This document shows positions 1 through 12,100 of a DNA stretch of 64,000 nucleotides, in pieces. Below the pieces are notes generated by a model, which was not told the origin of the DNA, made no database searches, and was given only the letters and a program-made list of their open reading frames with translations. The stretch lies in NCBI RefSeq assembly GCF_949628215.1, contig NC_134311.1, positions 12,028,582 through 12,092,581 of the forward strand, written 5' to 3'. The position numbers and the translations under genes are program-made. The stretch comes from Phalacrocorax aristotelis. Its lineage: Eukaryota > Chordata > Aves > Suliformes > Phalacrocoracidae. The first letter of the stretch is position 1; each line of letters opens with the position of its first letter.

Positions 1-869
1 TACTTACTGAGGAGCACAAGTAGGACCAAACTTTTACTCAGTCTTTATTTCTTCCTTCCCTGCCTCAGATCCCTAAATATTTCAGCAATTTCCTTGCTGC
101 TAGAATGCAGGATTATGCTCTTAAATTTTTAAAGCAACTATTTTGCTCTTCAGTCTTTTATGCTAAAGACAATAGGTCAAACTTCAAAAATTGTAGGACC
201 TTAGCAGCTGCTTTTTGCAAGGTAAACTATCCTAGGACAGATATTACACACTATCATTTTTCCCATAAAAGACCTATTGAAGGTTTCATCTCTTACTGGA
301 AATTTTCTGGGAGCTCTGTAACAGGAAGATATAATGGCAACACCACATTTTCAGCAAAAGCTATATAAATTTCAGCTAAATATACTGACGTACAGGATGC
401 TTAGATTAGAATTTTTAAAAATCGCCAAAAACCTGGTTTCTTTTCTACTCCAAGCCCATTCATTCAGTATTTTGCAATTAGACAAAGCCCTCCTACTTGC
501 TTTGCAAAGAAAACAGCTTCCAAGCTTTCAACTCCAAACTTTTCTGGCACAGTAACTGTTCTCTACTCCTTCTCCTGCCCACTGTTGTCCATAAGATTCT
601 TACAACTGCTTCACACATCAGCTCATGATTTTCAAGTGTAGTCAGGCTATTTTAATATATTCCATTTAGTCTAAAACAGTACTTAAAAGTTAAGACTGAC
701 CGCTGATTTTCTTTTCTTTTAGGAGGAGCTAAACTTATATAGGTGGTGTGAACATTTATATCGCCATGGGATGACTACAGGACCACGTGACCAACACACA
801 CACAACTGCCTCAAGAATGTTATTAATTTTCCTCGCTGAGGATTAGAAATGAGTAGGCAAGAAAGAATT
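1..869. other. Intergenic, non-repetitive
   Basis: AT-rich sequence with no recognisable repeat family or coding signal. The short open frames here lack any motif I recognise and look like chance. Confidence 0.5.
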
Positions 870-1876
870 CAACTAGTACACATTGCCTTTTATCCTGTCA
901 TGGGGCATCACCAAGAAAAGTCTGGCTCCATCATCCTTATACAACCTCTCATCAGATATTTATATGCATGCATAAAATTCCCCCTGAGCTTTCTCTTCTC
1001 CAAGATGAACAATCCCAGCTTCCTAGTCTTTTAATCATATTCTTGGCCCTCCTTTGGATTCCTTTATGTCAACAGCTTTAGTGTACTGGGGAGCCCAGGA
1101 CTGGACACGCTACTCCAGTTGTGTCTCACCTGTGCTGAGCAGAGTGGAAGGATCACCTTTCTCAAACTGCTGTCAACATCCCTCCTAATGCAGCCCGGGA
1201 TACCACTAGCTATCTTTGTGTCAGGGACACATTGCTGGCTCATGTTCATCTTGGTATCTACTAGGACCCCCAGGTCCTTTTGTGCCAAGCTGTTTTCCAG
1301 CTGGAAAACCCCCAGAATACCCTGGTGCCTGTTGTTGTTCCTCCTCAGGTGTAGGACTTCACATTTCCCATTGTTGAACTTCTTGATGTTCCAGTTATCC
1401 TATTTCTTCATCCTGTCATGACTTCTGTGAATGGTGGCACACCCACCTGGTGTATCAGCCACTCATCCTAGTTTTGTATCATCTGCCAATTGCCAAGCGT
1501 GCACTCTGACACATCATTTAGACCAGTAATGAAGAGCTTAAAGAGTATTGGCCCCAGTATCCACCCCAAGGGTATACTGCTGGTGGGTGGTCTTCATCTG
1601 GACTTCTTGGCCCTGGTTACAACCCTTTACACCAGTCAGTTCAGCCAGTTTTCAGTTCACCTTGCTATCTACTTAGCTATCCCATATTTCATCAGACTGT
1701 CTTGAAGATTTTATGGGAAATTGTCAAAAACCTTTCTGAAGTCAAGACAAAGATCATCCACTGTTCTCCCCTCATCCACCAAGCCAGCCATTTCTTTGTA
1801 GAAGACTATCAGGTTGGTTCAGCACAATTTACCCATTGTGGCCACTGCTCACAGTCATCTTATTAATCCAGAGAAA
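870..1876 (-). mobile_element. Old CR1 LINE fragment, RT C-terminal half, inverted
   Basis: Read on the minus strand this is degenerate CR1 ORF2. Around 1064-1288 the frame gives CR1-typical wording such as LGVLVDTKMNMSQQC. Further 5' in the element, near 1480-1500, is a decayed version of the stretch around the RT ADD motif, and 1740-1800 is antisense to the DEGKAVDVIYLDFSKAFD region. Many stops and indels mark it as old. The left edge is within the ORF2 C-terminal/3' UTR area, so it lacks a CR1 3' tail. It stands head-to-head with a plus-strand CR1 3' end a few bases downstream. Boundaries are approximate (plus or minus 20 bp). Confidence 0.8.
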
Positions 1877-1883
1877 AATATCA

Positions 1884-1991
1884 GCTGAGCAACCTGATCT
1901 AACTGAAGATGTCCCTGCTCGCTCCAGGGGGGTTGGACTAGATGATCTTTAAAGGTCACTTCCAACCCAAACCATTCTATGATTCTATGAT
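1884..1991 (+). mobile_element. CR1 LINE 3' terminus
   Basis: This is a 5'-truncated CR1 remnant of about 108 bp. It contains the conserved 3' UTR block (GGTTGGACTAGATGATCTTT, then CTTCCAACCC) and ends in two copies of the octamer ATTCTATG, the CR1 3' signature. It directly follows an inverted CR1 segment, so the two may come from one twin-primed insertion. They could also be separate insertions. Confidence 0.9.
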
Positions 1992-4835
1992 TTCTGCAAA
2001 ACCTAATTGATTTGGGAAAAGAGAATGTTCACATTTACCAAAAACCAAACTGCAAGAGGAAAGAAGATCAAAAACGAGTACATTTTTAAGGAAGAAGAGG
2101 ATCAGGAGCTCAGCTTGTCCTTTCAGTATTGTATTTTTAATTGATTTAAAATCCAAATGACTCTTCCTTCTCCCCTCCTACTCCAAATTATATTTTCATC
2201 TCAAACTTTCATAGAATTCTAAGAAATGCAGTTTTTGACACACAAGAAGAGTATTTCAACCCCAGAGGTAATTGTTTCAGAAAGGTATAGCTGACTGAAA
2301 ATAGAAATGGAGAACGGAATATTATTGCTTGTTAAGGTTACTGCTGAGATAATAAAAAAAACCCTAATGAATAAGTACGTTCCAGCAGGAACACATGGAA
2401 ATTGGAATCTGTGACCACACAATGTGGGGTACTCAACACATTGTGGGATTATATTTGTTTTGAAGGATTTTCTCCAGCAAAGACTCTGCTATTATAGCTG
2501 TGAGTCTCCCCAGAAAAAAAAAGGAACAATTTAATTTTGTGTGTGTAATCATTTCATTTCTAGCCCGTAAGCAACAGCTCAGACTTCCAAAGTCGAGGTA
2601 TTGTTTCTGGCACCTATCTTTTTGTTGCAGATTTTAAATGAAAACAGGTATAATCAGATACTTACAGCTCTTTCCTTCATTCTATTGTTTCCTGCATCTC
2701 TTGCACCTCATCATTGACTGAGCAAATGTAATCTGTGTTCAAAAGACAATCTGGAACCAAACTGACTAAAAGTTCAAGGTGTTTACCTTTACTGTTAATG
2801 GAGATGGAAACACAGATATTCTGACCTAAAACTTGTCTCCCTTAGGCTCTAAGCAACTGTATTTCTACTCCTTCAACTCTAGTTTATTTTTCCTCTGCTT
2901 GATTTCATTATCCATGTTATCAAGTTACTGTAAATATATTGGAAAAAATGAAAAAAGACTTTACATGGAAATGCATTTACCTCATTATAAGCCCTAAGAC
3001 ATGACTTTTACTCAGAGGATATAAAGGATATTCTGAAATGAAAGTAGATATAAAGTTTCTAAGCACTACATAATGTACCTACCCAATAAACAATCAAATA
3101 ATGCACTGGCAACTGGCTGCTGTTCTGAACTGTTGACATTGTTTAGCTAGATGTCATCAACAAATCACATCTACCTGACTTCCTTGCCTTCATGATAAAG
3201 ATAAAAATGAAAATAATATGCTTTGTACAATTTTTTTACATCAGTGGTGCAAAATAAAAATGAAATATTTGGCAGAAAATATTTGTCAAGGTCCAAAGAG
3301 AAAACTTTTTACATCCCACAGGTAGAACAAAAAAACCAAAGCAATAATAAGGATGTAAGTATTGAAAACTTCTACTTATTATTAGAGACAAATACCTATA
3401 CATACACTTCAGTGAATTCTTCACAAGATCAAATGCACAAGTCCAGATATAACAGCTGGAAAATCTAATTTTGTGACAATGACCTGGACAAGCTAGAATT
3501 CAATTTCTGTGTACTGCAAAAATAAGAAACTCTAAGATCAATTCACAGAGGAAAAGAAAAAATCATTCTGGCAATTTTCTTGTAGCTGCAGTCACTACAT
3601 TCTGTTCCCTAACTGATACCTGAGAAAATTTAAAGAGAGCAGAATAAAATCAAACTGCTTTTCAGAATAAGCCACAGTGTTGTCTCAAAATCTAGGTGCC
3701 AGAGAAAAACTACAGTTCTCTAAAGAAAACAGCAAATACAGATTTCTGGTTTGTTTGTTTATGATGTTGAGTTTCCTACTTGCTGACTGGCTTCCCATGA
3801 AGTCTGTAAAACCCATTTCTCACTTTGTAAGATGAAGATGAAACATTTCACAAAAGATTAATTTTTTTTTTTAAATATAGTTTGTCAAGTAGTGCAGCAA
3901 GGACACACTTAAGTGAGCAATCCTACTCCTTGGAGTCATCAGCTTCAGCAAGAATCATAGACTTTTAACTGAGAAAGGACACCTATTTCTTGCCATCCAG
4001 AACTTTAGTGATCAGCTTTTCAAGAACAACTCATGTTCCACACACTGCACAGCTACAAATGGCCTGAAAATCCTAAATGGGTTATCTCTTGTCTCTGCTG
4101 TATCAGTCAGTGTAATTTCAAGCCTGGCTCATATGGTCACACATGTCATTGGAAAAACAATCCTTTCTCATCTAGTACTGCAGAGGATAGTCTAGAAAGG
4201 ATGCTTCCCAGAATAAGAAATTTTTCCCTCTATCTCAAATCATCAGAACAATTTAAGTCAATCCTGTCTTCTCAAAACACCCTCAGGCAGACTAACAATA
4301 GAAATATCTCACAATGAACCATGTAATGCACTGTATTTCAAAAGCAAGAGGACCACGGTGGAAGACTAAGTTCCAATAGCTCTCCTATGCTGTTATAAGA
4401 ACATGCCAATGACCCACTGTTATGGTCACCAAACTTTTATGCAATGTAGCCCTCTAAATATAGCATCTTTGGCTATGCTGTCAGCCTAAACTGAAATGCC
4501 ACAGGGATTTTAATAACTCATCATAAGATGAACTAAACATCACCTCTTCAATTAACAGACTGGAAAAGTATGCAGAAAATCATTATGGCTTCTACAACGT
4601 AATAGTAAATATTTAAAAATTGGAGACTGCAATCAAATTAATATTCTTATTTATAAGAGTTTAAAGTGGTGTTTAATATAGTTAAGATAAATTGAGGGGT
4701 GAGTGTGTGGAAACGAAAGCCATTTTCCATAAAAGCTATTGAAGAAGCTGTTGCAAGAAAGTATGTGCTTCTTGTAACTCAGTATCATACCATATTAGCT
4801 TCTTCTCTTATATACACAACTCTCACCTGCCTGAT
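1992..4835. other. Intergenic, non-repetitive
   Basis: AT-rich DNA of about 2.8 kb. I see only short A and T runs (for example near 2511 and 3861). The longest open frames show no domain motif or favourable context, and I see no gene here. Confidence 0.5.
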
Positions 4836-5645
4836 CATAGAATCATAGAATCATAAAATCATTAAGGTTGGAAAAGACCCTTAAGATCATCGAGTCCAAC
4901 TGCTAACCTATCACTGCCAAGTCCACCACTAAACCATATCCTCAAGCACCACATCTACCCTTCTTTTAAATACCTCCAGGGATGGAGACTCCACCACCTC
5001 CCTGGGCAGCCTCTTCCAATGCCTGACAACCCTCCCAGTGAAGAAGTTTTTCCTAATACCCAGCTAAACTTCCCCTGCTGCAGCTTGAGGCCATTTCCTC
5101 TCATCCTATCGCTTGTTACTAGGGAGAAGAGGCCAACCCCCACCTTGCTACAACCTCCTTTCAGGTAGTTGTAGAGAGCGATAAGGTCTCCCCTCAGCCT
5201 CCTCTTCTCCAGACTAAGCAACCCCAGCTCCCTCAGCTGCTCCTCATAAGACCGGCTCTCTAGACCCTTCACCAACTTTGTTGCCCTTCTTTGGACACGA
5301 TCCAGCACCTCGATGTCCTTCTTGTAGTGAGGGACTCAAAACTGAACACAGTACTCGAGCTGCAGCCTCCCCAGTGCCAATTACAGGGGCACGATCACCT
5401 CCCTGCTCCTGCTGGCCACACTATTCCTGATACAAGCCAGGATGCCATTGGCCTTCTTGGCCGCCTGAGCACACTGCTGGCTCATGTTCAGCCGGCTGTC
5501 AGCCAGCACCCCCAGGGCCTTTTCCTCCAGGCAGCTCTCCAGCCGCTCCTCCCCAAGCCTGTAGCGTTGCATGGGGTTGCTGTGACCTAAGTGCAAGACC
5601 CGGCACTTGGCCTCGTTGAGTCTCAAACAGTGATCACACAGTGTC
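4836..5645 (-). mobile_element. CR1 LINE, 5'-truncated, 3' end of ORF2 plus 3' UTR
   Basis: The plus strand begins with repeated ATCATAGA, the reverse complement of the CR1 tail, so the element's 3' end is at 4836. On the minus strand two open stretches (5647-5381 and 5308-4955) encode the ORF2 C-terminal region. They include [15 protein letters not shown] and [16 protein letters not shown], and match the CR1 at 52.6-54.0 kb almost residue for residue. A frameshift or stop near 5380-5308 splits the frame. The copy is truncated at about 5645, downstream of the RT catalytic core, so it has no RT activity. It is a comparatively young copy of the subfamily seen at 52.6 kb. Confidence 0.93.
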
Positions 5646-5862
5646 AACTGTTGTGCTGGTTTTATATTCTATCCAGGAAAAGAGGCACACAAATATGTGT
5701 CCTTCATTCCAGTGTTCATTTTCACTAAGTTAGAAAATGCTATATAATGCTATTTAATATGAACAGGTGGTTGTAGTACTTTTCACTGTTGCCATGACAT
5801 TGTAGTACTTTAGCTATCTTTGTTAACCCCAAGAGTAAAAATGCTAATTATCTGTACAATCA

Positions 5863-6306
5863 TAGAATCAGAGAATAATAGAATCATTTAGGTTGCAAAA
5901 AGAACTTTAAGATCATCAAGTCCCAGCTGTCAACCTAATACTGTCCAGTCCACCACTAAGCCACGTCCCTAAGCACCACATTTTTTAAATACCTTCACGG
6001 ATGGCGCCACTTCCCTGGGCAGCCTGGTACAAGGCTTGACAACCCTTTTGCTAAAGAAATTTTTCGTAATACCCAATCTAAACTTCCACTGGTGCATCTT
6101 AAGGCAATTTCTCTTGTCCTATCACTTGTTATTTGGGAGAAGAGGACAACACCCACCTCACTACTACCCCCTTTCAGGTAGTTGTAGAGAGCAATGACGT
6201 CTCCCCTCAGCCTCCTCTTCTCCAGGCTAAACAACCCCAGCTCCCTCAGCTGCTCCTTGTAAGAATTGCACTCTAGACCCTTCTCCAGCTTTGCTGCTTT
6301 TCGTTG
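5863..6306 (-). mobile_element. CR1 LINE, 5'-truncated 3' fragment
   Basis: The plus strand starts with AATCATAGAATCAGAGAATA, a mutated CR1 tail in reverse complement, so the 3' end lies at about 5863. It then runs through the same 3' UTR and ORF2 C-terminal region as the neighbouring copy at 4836-5645, in the same orientation. The minus-strand peptide [20 protein letters not shown] is visible. It is more diverged than its neighbour, and 217 bp of unique DNA separate the two, so these are two insertions and not a duplication. The 178 bp to its right (6307-6484) end in a CT-rich tract that adjoins the LTR. Confidence 0.9.
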
Positions 6307-6610
6307 CATTATCTTTGCATTCATCTTGCTTTCTACAAAAAAGACTGCTGTACAAAAGTAAAGTAGCTTGCAACTAGCAGTATGGTTTATTCCACTACTG
6401 TCCAATGCCAAGATTTTTTTGTTGTTGTTCTCTTTCTTTTTTGCTTTCTCACTTGCTTTCTCACTTTCTTTCATTCTTTCTCGCTGCCGTGCTTTAGCCC
6501 CAGTCAGCAACCAAGCACCACGCATCCACTTGCTCACTCCTCCCTGGTGGGATGGGGGAAAGAATTGGAAGAGTAAAAGTGAGGCAACTCATGGGTTGAG
6601 ATAAAGACAG

Positions 6611-6616
6611 TTTAAT
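6611..6616 (-). promoter_or_regulatory. LTR polyadenylation signal ATTAAA
   Basis: The minus strand reads ATTAAA about 180 bp downstream of the TATA box inside the LTR, the expected place for the R-region poly(A) signal. The same motif is kept in the 5' LTR fragment at 8797-8802. Confidence 0.6.
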
Positions 6617-6792
6617 AGGTAAAGTAAAAGCTGCATGAAGCAAAGCAAAACAAGAAATTCATTCACTCCTTCCCATGGGCAGGCGGGTGTTCAGCCATCT
6701 CCAGAAAAGCAGGGCTCCATCACGCGTAACAGTTACTTGGGAAGACAAACACCATTACTCTGAACATCTGCCCCTTCCTTCTTCTTCCCCAG

Positions 6793-6801
6793 CTTTATAT
6801 A
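6793..6801 (-). promoter_or_regulatory. LTR TATA box
   Basis: The minus strand reads TATATAAAG, upstream of the poly(A) signal within the LTR. It is the probable core promoter of the element. Whether it is active is unknown. Confidence 0.65.
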
Positions 6802-7052
6802 CTGAGCATGATGTCATACGGTATGGAATATCCCATCGGTCAGTTGGGGTCAGCTGTCCTGGCTGTGCCCCCTCCCAGCTTCTCGTGCACCCGGCAGAGC
6901 ACGGGGAGCTGAAAAAGTCCTTGACCTGTGTAAGCGCTACTTAGCAACAACTAAAACATCTCCACATTATCACCACTGTTTCCAGCAAAAATACAAAACA
7001 CAGCCCCATACTAGCTACTACAAAGAAATTTATCCCAGCTGAAACCAGGACA

Positions 7053-7069
7053 GTATCCACCCCTTATTC
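7053..7069 (-). other. Polypurine tract of the LTR element
   Basis: On the minus strand GAATAAGGGGTGGATAC directly precedes the TGTCCTGG start of the 3' LTR. A G-rich purine tract in this position primes plus-strand DNA synthesis in retroviruses and LTR retrotransposons. Confidence 0.7.
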
Positions 7070-7340
7070 CATACCATTTACCTCATGCTCAGGTTCCACA
7101 CTATCCAATACAACCTCATTAACCTCCACCCCCTCCTTTCCATCCTCTGATAAAATACACAGATATCATTTAGTCCACGGCTTTGGTCTCCATCTGTTCT
7201 CGTGGTCATGCAAGACAGGAGAGGTGGTGTGTTGCAGGGACTTACTGGGCACCACAGCCAGCTCAGGTTGGGTCACTCGTGCACTTGCACTGCTTCTTGA
7301 AAGGCTTGTCCTCCATTGGTTTGGGTGGTTCCTGATGTAG

Positions 7341-7641
7341 TAATTCCTATAACATGCGATTCAAATCACAGGTTACAACAATTTAAAGGTAGAACCATTA
7401 CAATCTCCACCCCTGGCCCCTTTGGGGCAGGTTATAGGTTTTAAGATTGCAATGAACTCCTCCCCTTGCTCCCAGCCTGGCTAGCAACAAGGGGTTTTTC
7501 ATAATTTCCATAATTTCCATAATATGTAACTCAAATCCGGGGTTAGAACAATTTAAAGGTATTTCCATTACAGTCTCCACCCCTGGTTCATTTGGATCAG
7601 ATCATCAGGTTTAACATTGTAATGAACTCCTCCCCTTGCCC
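7341..7641 (-). repeat. Direct repeat pair, ~130 bp at 170-bp spacing
   Basis: The segments 7341-7471 and 7511-7641 are diverged direct repeats with a constant 170-bp offset. Shared blocks include ACAATTTAAAGGTA, CTCCACCCCTGG and AATGAACTCCTCCCCTTG. On the element's sense strand each contains a purine-rich stretch (CCAGGGGTGGAGA) that resembles the true polypurine tract nearer the LTR. The duplication lies between the 49-bp array and the 3' LTR, and is absent from the compact copy at 45.4-46.6 kb. Confidence 0.75.
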
Positions 7642-7643
7642 CT

Positions 7644-8329
7644 GTTCTGGTTTGGACTTATCCACAGCCTGCAGTCCTGTAGGGTTGTACCTGATCCAAG
7701 TGGAGCCTTACCCAGGAGCCACAGTCTCTCCAGGGGCACACCTGCTGCAGCATAGACTTCTCCAGAGCCACAGTCTCTTCGAGGTGTGCCTGTTCCAGCA
7801 TGGCCTTCTGCATGGGCCTCAATGCTTTCAGAGCTATACCTGCTCCAACATGGTTTTGCCCCATGACTGCAGTCCCTCCAGAAGTAAGCCTGCTCCAACA
7901 AGGCCTTGCCCGTGGCTGCAGTCCCTCCAGAAGTAAGCCTGCTCCAAGATGGTTTTGCCCCATGGCTGCAGTCCCTCCAGAAGTAAGCATGCTCCATTTT
8001 GGGCTTATCCATGGCCATGCACTTTGAGGCGCTCCGACACGACCCCATGCACAGCCACTGATGCTTCGAGGTGTACCTGCTGCAGCACCGACTTATCTAC
8101 ATCCACAGACACTTTGAGGTGTACCTTCTCCAAGATGGATTTATCCTTGGGCCACAATTGCCTCAGAGGCATACCTGCTGTGGCACAGACATAACCAAGG
8201 CCACAGATGCTTTGAGAGATACCTGCTCTGGCACGGGCTTATACACAGCCACAGATGCTTTGGGGTGTCCTGCTCCCACACGGACTCATCCACAGGTCAC
8301 AGTCCCTTTGACTCGAGTTCACACTGGAG
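7644..8329 (-). repeat. Degenerate ~49-bp tandem array, copy 1
   Basis: On the minus strand about fourteen units of roughly 48-51 bp follow each other, most beginning with GGAGCAGG or GCAGCAGG. Three central units (plus-strand 7860-8000) are nearly identical and share CTTCTGGAGGGACTGCAG. The others are diverged. Most unit lengths are multiples of three, which helps a frame stay open across much of it. This is the counterpart of the array at 45770-46455. I do not recognise a function. Confidence 0.8.
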
Positions 8330-8644
8330 TCCCAGCCTGTCCAGTGCAGCCGCACAGAAGCAGCAGCGGGGCCCTGGCCATCTGCCAGCCCAGGCGCCTG
8401 GCCGTTGCTGTTATCAGAGTGTTCCCAGGCCCGGCAGGGTAAGGTGATAAGCGGTACAGCATTGCAGCAAGCAGCGAAAGCAAAAAGCACCACTAATGAG
8501 CACTAGATTTTAAGGCATACAGTAAGTCAGGCAAGCCCCATAGCAAGCACAGAAGCCTGCCAATTATTAGCTAAACAGCAATAACCGCTATAAATTCCAT
8601 CTAGCACATTCCAATAAAATCTGTCGTTATCTCAAACCTTTCAT

Positions 8645-8662
8645 GCCCCACGTTGGGCGCCA
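8645..8662 (-). other. Primer-binding site, tRNA-Lys(1,2) type
   Basis: The minus strand reads TGGCGCCCAACGTGGGGC, the 18-base complement of the 3' end of tRNA-Lys1,2 used by several betaretroviruses and lentiviruses. It lies 8 bases after the LTR end, the normal position. This sets the element's orientation and supports an ERVK-like affinity. Confidence 0.85.
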
Positions 8663-8670
8663 AAATGGAC

Positions 8671-8883
8671 TGTCGTGGTTTAGCCCCAGTCAGCAACCAA
8701 GCACCACGCAGCTGCTTGCTCACTCCTCCCTGGTGGTACGGAGCAGAGAATCGGAAGAGTAAAAATGAAGCAACTCATGGTTTGAGATAAAGACAGTTTA
8801 ATAGGGAAAGCAGAAACTGTGCGCAGAAGCAAAGCAAAACAAGGAATTCATTCATTACTTCCCATGGGCAAGCAGGGCACTCG

Positions 8884-8884
<1 letters not shown>
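8671..8884 (-). repeat. 5' LTR fragment, R-U5 end only
   Basis: This aligns with the 3'-terminal ~215 bp of the 3' LTR and keeps the ATTAAA signal. It is then abruptly replaced by a CTTT microsatellite. The U3 part, including the TATA box and the outer end of the element, is missing, so no target duplication can be read on this side. Confidence 0.85.
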
Positions 8885-9176
<292 letters not shown>

Positions 9177-12100
9177 CAACCAAACATTTTTTCTCTTGCT
9201 TCTACTTCATTAATATCCGTTACCTCTCTCCTCTCAAAAAAAAAACCAACCTACAGATTTTTTAGAATTGTTTTAAAAGAAGGATTGGTATTCCAAACAA
9301 GAACATCCAATTTCACATAGCCAGTAAATACAGATGTGTTCTCAAAGTTATCTATGACATCTTTGAACCTTTTTGTTACAGAAATCTCAGTAGGATTTTT
9401 AACCATCGTGAACAGTTACACAAAATAATTCTATACATCAGAAGGTGTTCATGGATTGATTTGACCTTGCTTTATATTGCATAAAATCACACTGGTAACA
9501 TAGTTTCTGTATACTTTGGGTGGGTTTACCTTCATCACATATTCTGTGATAGTAGAGAATTTTATCACAGCAATTTTAGATAAATGCAACTTCTACAGCA
9601 GACATCTTCAGGATGTGAATCATGATGTAGACAAAGAAATGTCTGATTTACAAGGGAATGCTTAGTAGAGATCACTTAGATTTATCCACCACCAAAACCA
9701 TGGCACATACATACATTGAGACGTTTTACGAATGTTTCATAATTTTGTAGTAAATGGGTATTTCCTTGCTTTGAAAATAGATTGTACTAGAACCACTTTT
9801 CTTATAACTCATACTGTCATTAACATTTTCTTCCAGATTAGTTTTACCCTATAATGACTTGAATTCTGTCTTTGCAAAACCTGGAAGTCTTTTTAGTTGG
9901 TAGACTGCACTGAACTTTGGCCACCGACACTTTTCCTTTTTGTTCCATTTGCTCCAATTGGTTAACATCAACACTCTTAAAAAGTAAATACTTTTGAATT
10001 ATAAACAAGTTCAGACATTACATAAATATATATTAACAAAAACGTTTACTAGACTTTACTAAGCTACTTAACAAATGCATTTTTCTTCTGCCAAAGAGAA
10101 GCTATTCTTATTTCTTCTTTTATACTGTCCAATAAAGTTCAAATCCATTTTGGGCTGATTCTTTCCTAGTTACTTTATTACAATTGCCAAAATCATAATG
10201 TGATAAATAATGAAATCAGACAGGGTAGACAAAGGGAATTAATCTGTCTCATTAACTTTAGAACAGATTTTATAAAATGTAATGGAGAGATACTGGCCAT
10301 ACTGACAGAAACCCTTACTGCAGGGTTTAACAACAGATTCATGGAACTAAATCTGTGTTTTAAGTTATAAAGTGCTTTACTGCATTTGGAGGAAGTTAAT
10401 CTCTGGAAGAATAGTGTATTCCAAGAATAAAGGTTACTCCTACGTTCAACTTCTAAAAGCAGATTTTTAAATGTAAACTCAGATCCGCCTGACTTATTCA
10501 GAGTTATTATGCTGTGGGTTACTCCAAAAATTGCAGTTTCATATTCCCTCTCATTTATTTAGTTCCAACTTTTCCCATAGAAGCAAAGCAATTTTTTCCC
10601 ATCTTTTCAATTCCAACACCCTACCACAGCTTCAGTTGCCTTAATTTATTCAGCAATCAACAAGATATTAATTCTCCATTGTCTGACCTATGGTGTGTTT
10701 AACTTACAATTGACTTGAATTTTTTACTGGTTTACCAAATGAAATAAAATTAAACATAAAAAAGAAAGCTTTATGTTTTTCTCTGCAAAGCTGAAGAATT
10801 AGAAAGTTTTTTCAGGTCCTTTAAAACTTATTTACCTACTTATCTCTGGCATGTTACTAAATGACATGATGTAACCATGAAATTTTAAGTGTGACTTCCT
10901 TCTAGAAGTTTTTTTTTCTGGAATTGCACCAGAGAATTGGAGCAGGGCACACTGGTCTCTGGTAGCCAGCTGGCAAGTGACCATTTCTGAAAGCCAAATT
11001 TATTTTCCCTCTTGCAAGCCTCAGAGGTACTTTTCACCCAGTAGAGTACATCCTTTGCAAATCCACATTCACCAGCTGGCTGTGCACAAATATGCCTGAA
11101 CTGAAAAATCGGATTATTGGCTATCTATATTATTTTAAATTTGTAGGCACAGAATTACAGATTGTGTCACTAAAGAGTTTAAAATATGTCAGTTTTCTTT
11201 CACGTTTCACATTATTTTGACTTCATTATTCATACCACAGCTGAAGCTACTAGAACTTACTTTATTCATAAATACGTGTAGCTCAACGGTTTCCAGTTCA
11301 ATTTCAATACTCACCTTCTACCTTTTTAAAACAAGTGAAAACCAGTTGTGTATACAAGTTCCATGCACATGCATCTCATCCAAAATTTACCGTTCTTTCC
11401 CAAACATATTCTGAGCATATTTAGCAAAGACCCTCCCATCTGATGTTTAGCCAGGAATATTGCATGCCAGGTCAGTGTCCTTTCCATGATCTTTTATAAA
11501 AATGAACTTAAACTGCATAGTGCTGCTTAAATAGCTCCACCAGTGCTGAAACTTTCACAAAAAGCTCTCACCTGTCTCATCTGTTGACTAGCAAATCCCA
11601 GACTTCTGCAGTTAAATTTCTTGTGGCAAGGGTAAACTTACAGGTCAATATAATGAAAAAGCATCCCCAAATTCCACCACAAAGCTCTATAGACCAACAA
11701 TAAAAAGGAAAAGTATCAAAACACCAGGAAGCTAATCTGTTACAATATATTCCAAAATATTCCAGTTTTTTTACATATTTTCATATGAAGCACAAAGCCA
11801 ATTTTCATATCAAAGACATGAGAGGGTAGAGAAGACCGAGGTTAAGGAATCACCATTTTGTTGTCCTAAAAGTGCTATATATGAAAACTTACATTATATT
11901 TCTTCCTTCCAGAGTGTTTCTTTGTGAACTAACAGTGAAAGAAGGGTAATAGGGAGAGGGGGTGAAAGCTACATCACATTTAAGAAACAACTGCTGTCAA
12001 AGACAGTAGACAACTGACAGCAGGGCCAAAAGGCAACATCAAAGGATACAATGGTCAGATGCCTGAGCAGTAAGTGCCTTGATGGAAAGAAGACATGATG

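Larger units (their letters stand above)
6485..7052 (-). repeat. 3' long terminal repeat, 568 bp
   Basis: On the minus strand it starts TGTCCTGGTTTCAGCTGGGA and ends AGCACGGCA, which gives TG...CA termini. It contains a TATA box and an ATTAAA polyadenylation signal in the right order. A purine-rich tract sits directly upstream, so this is the 3' LTR. Against the surviving part of the 5' LTR I count roughly 26 mismatches in about 210 bases, suggesting an old insertion or a recombinant element. Confidence 0.9.
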
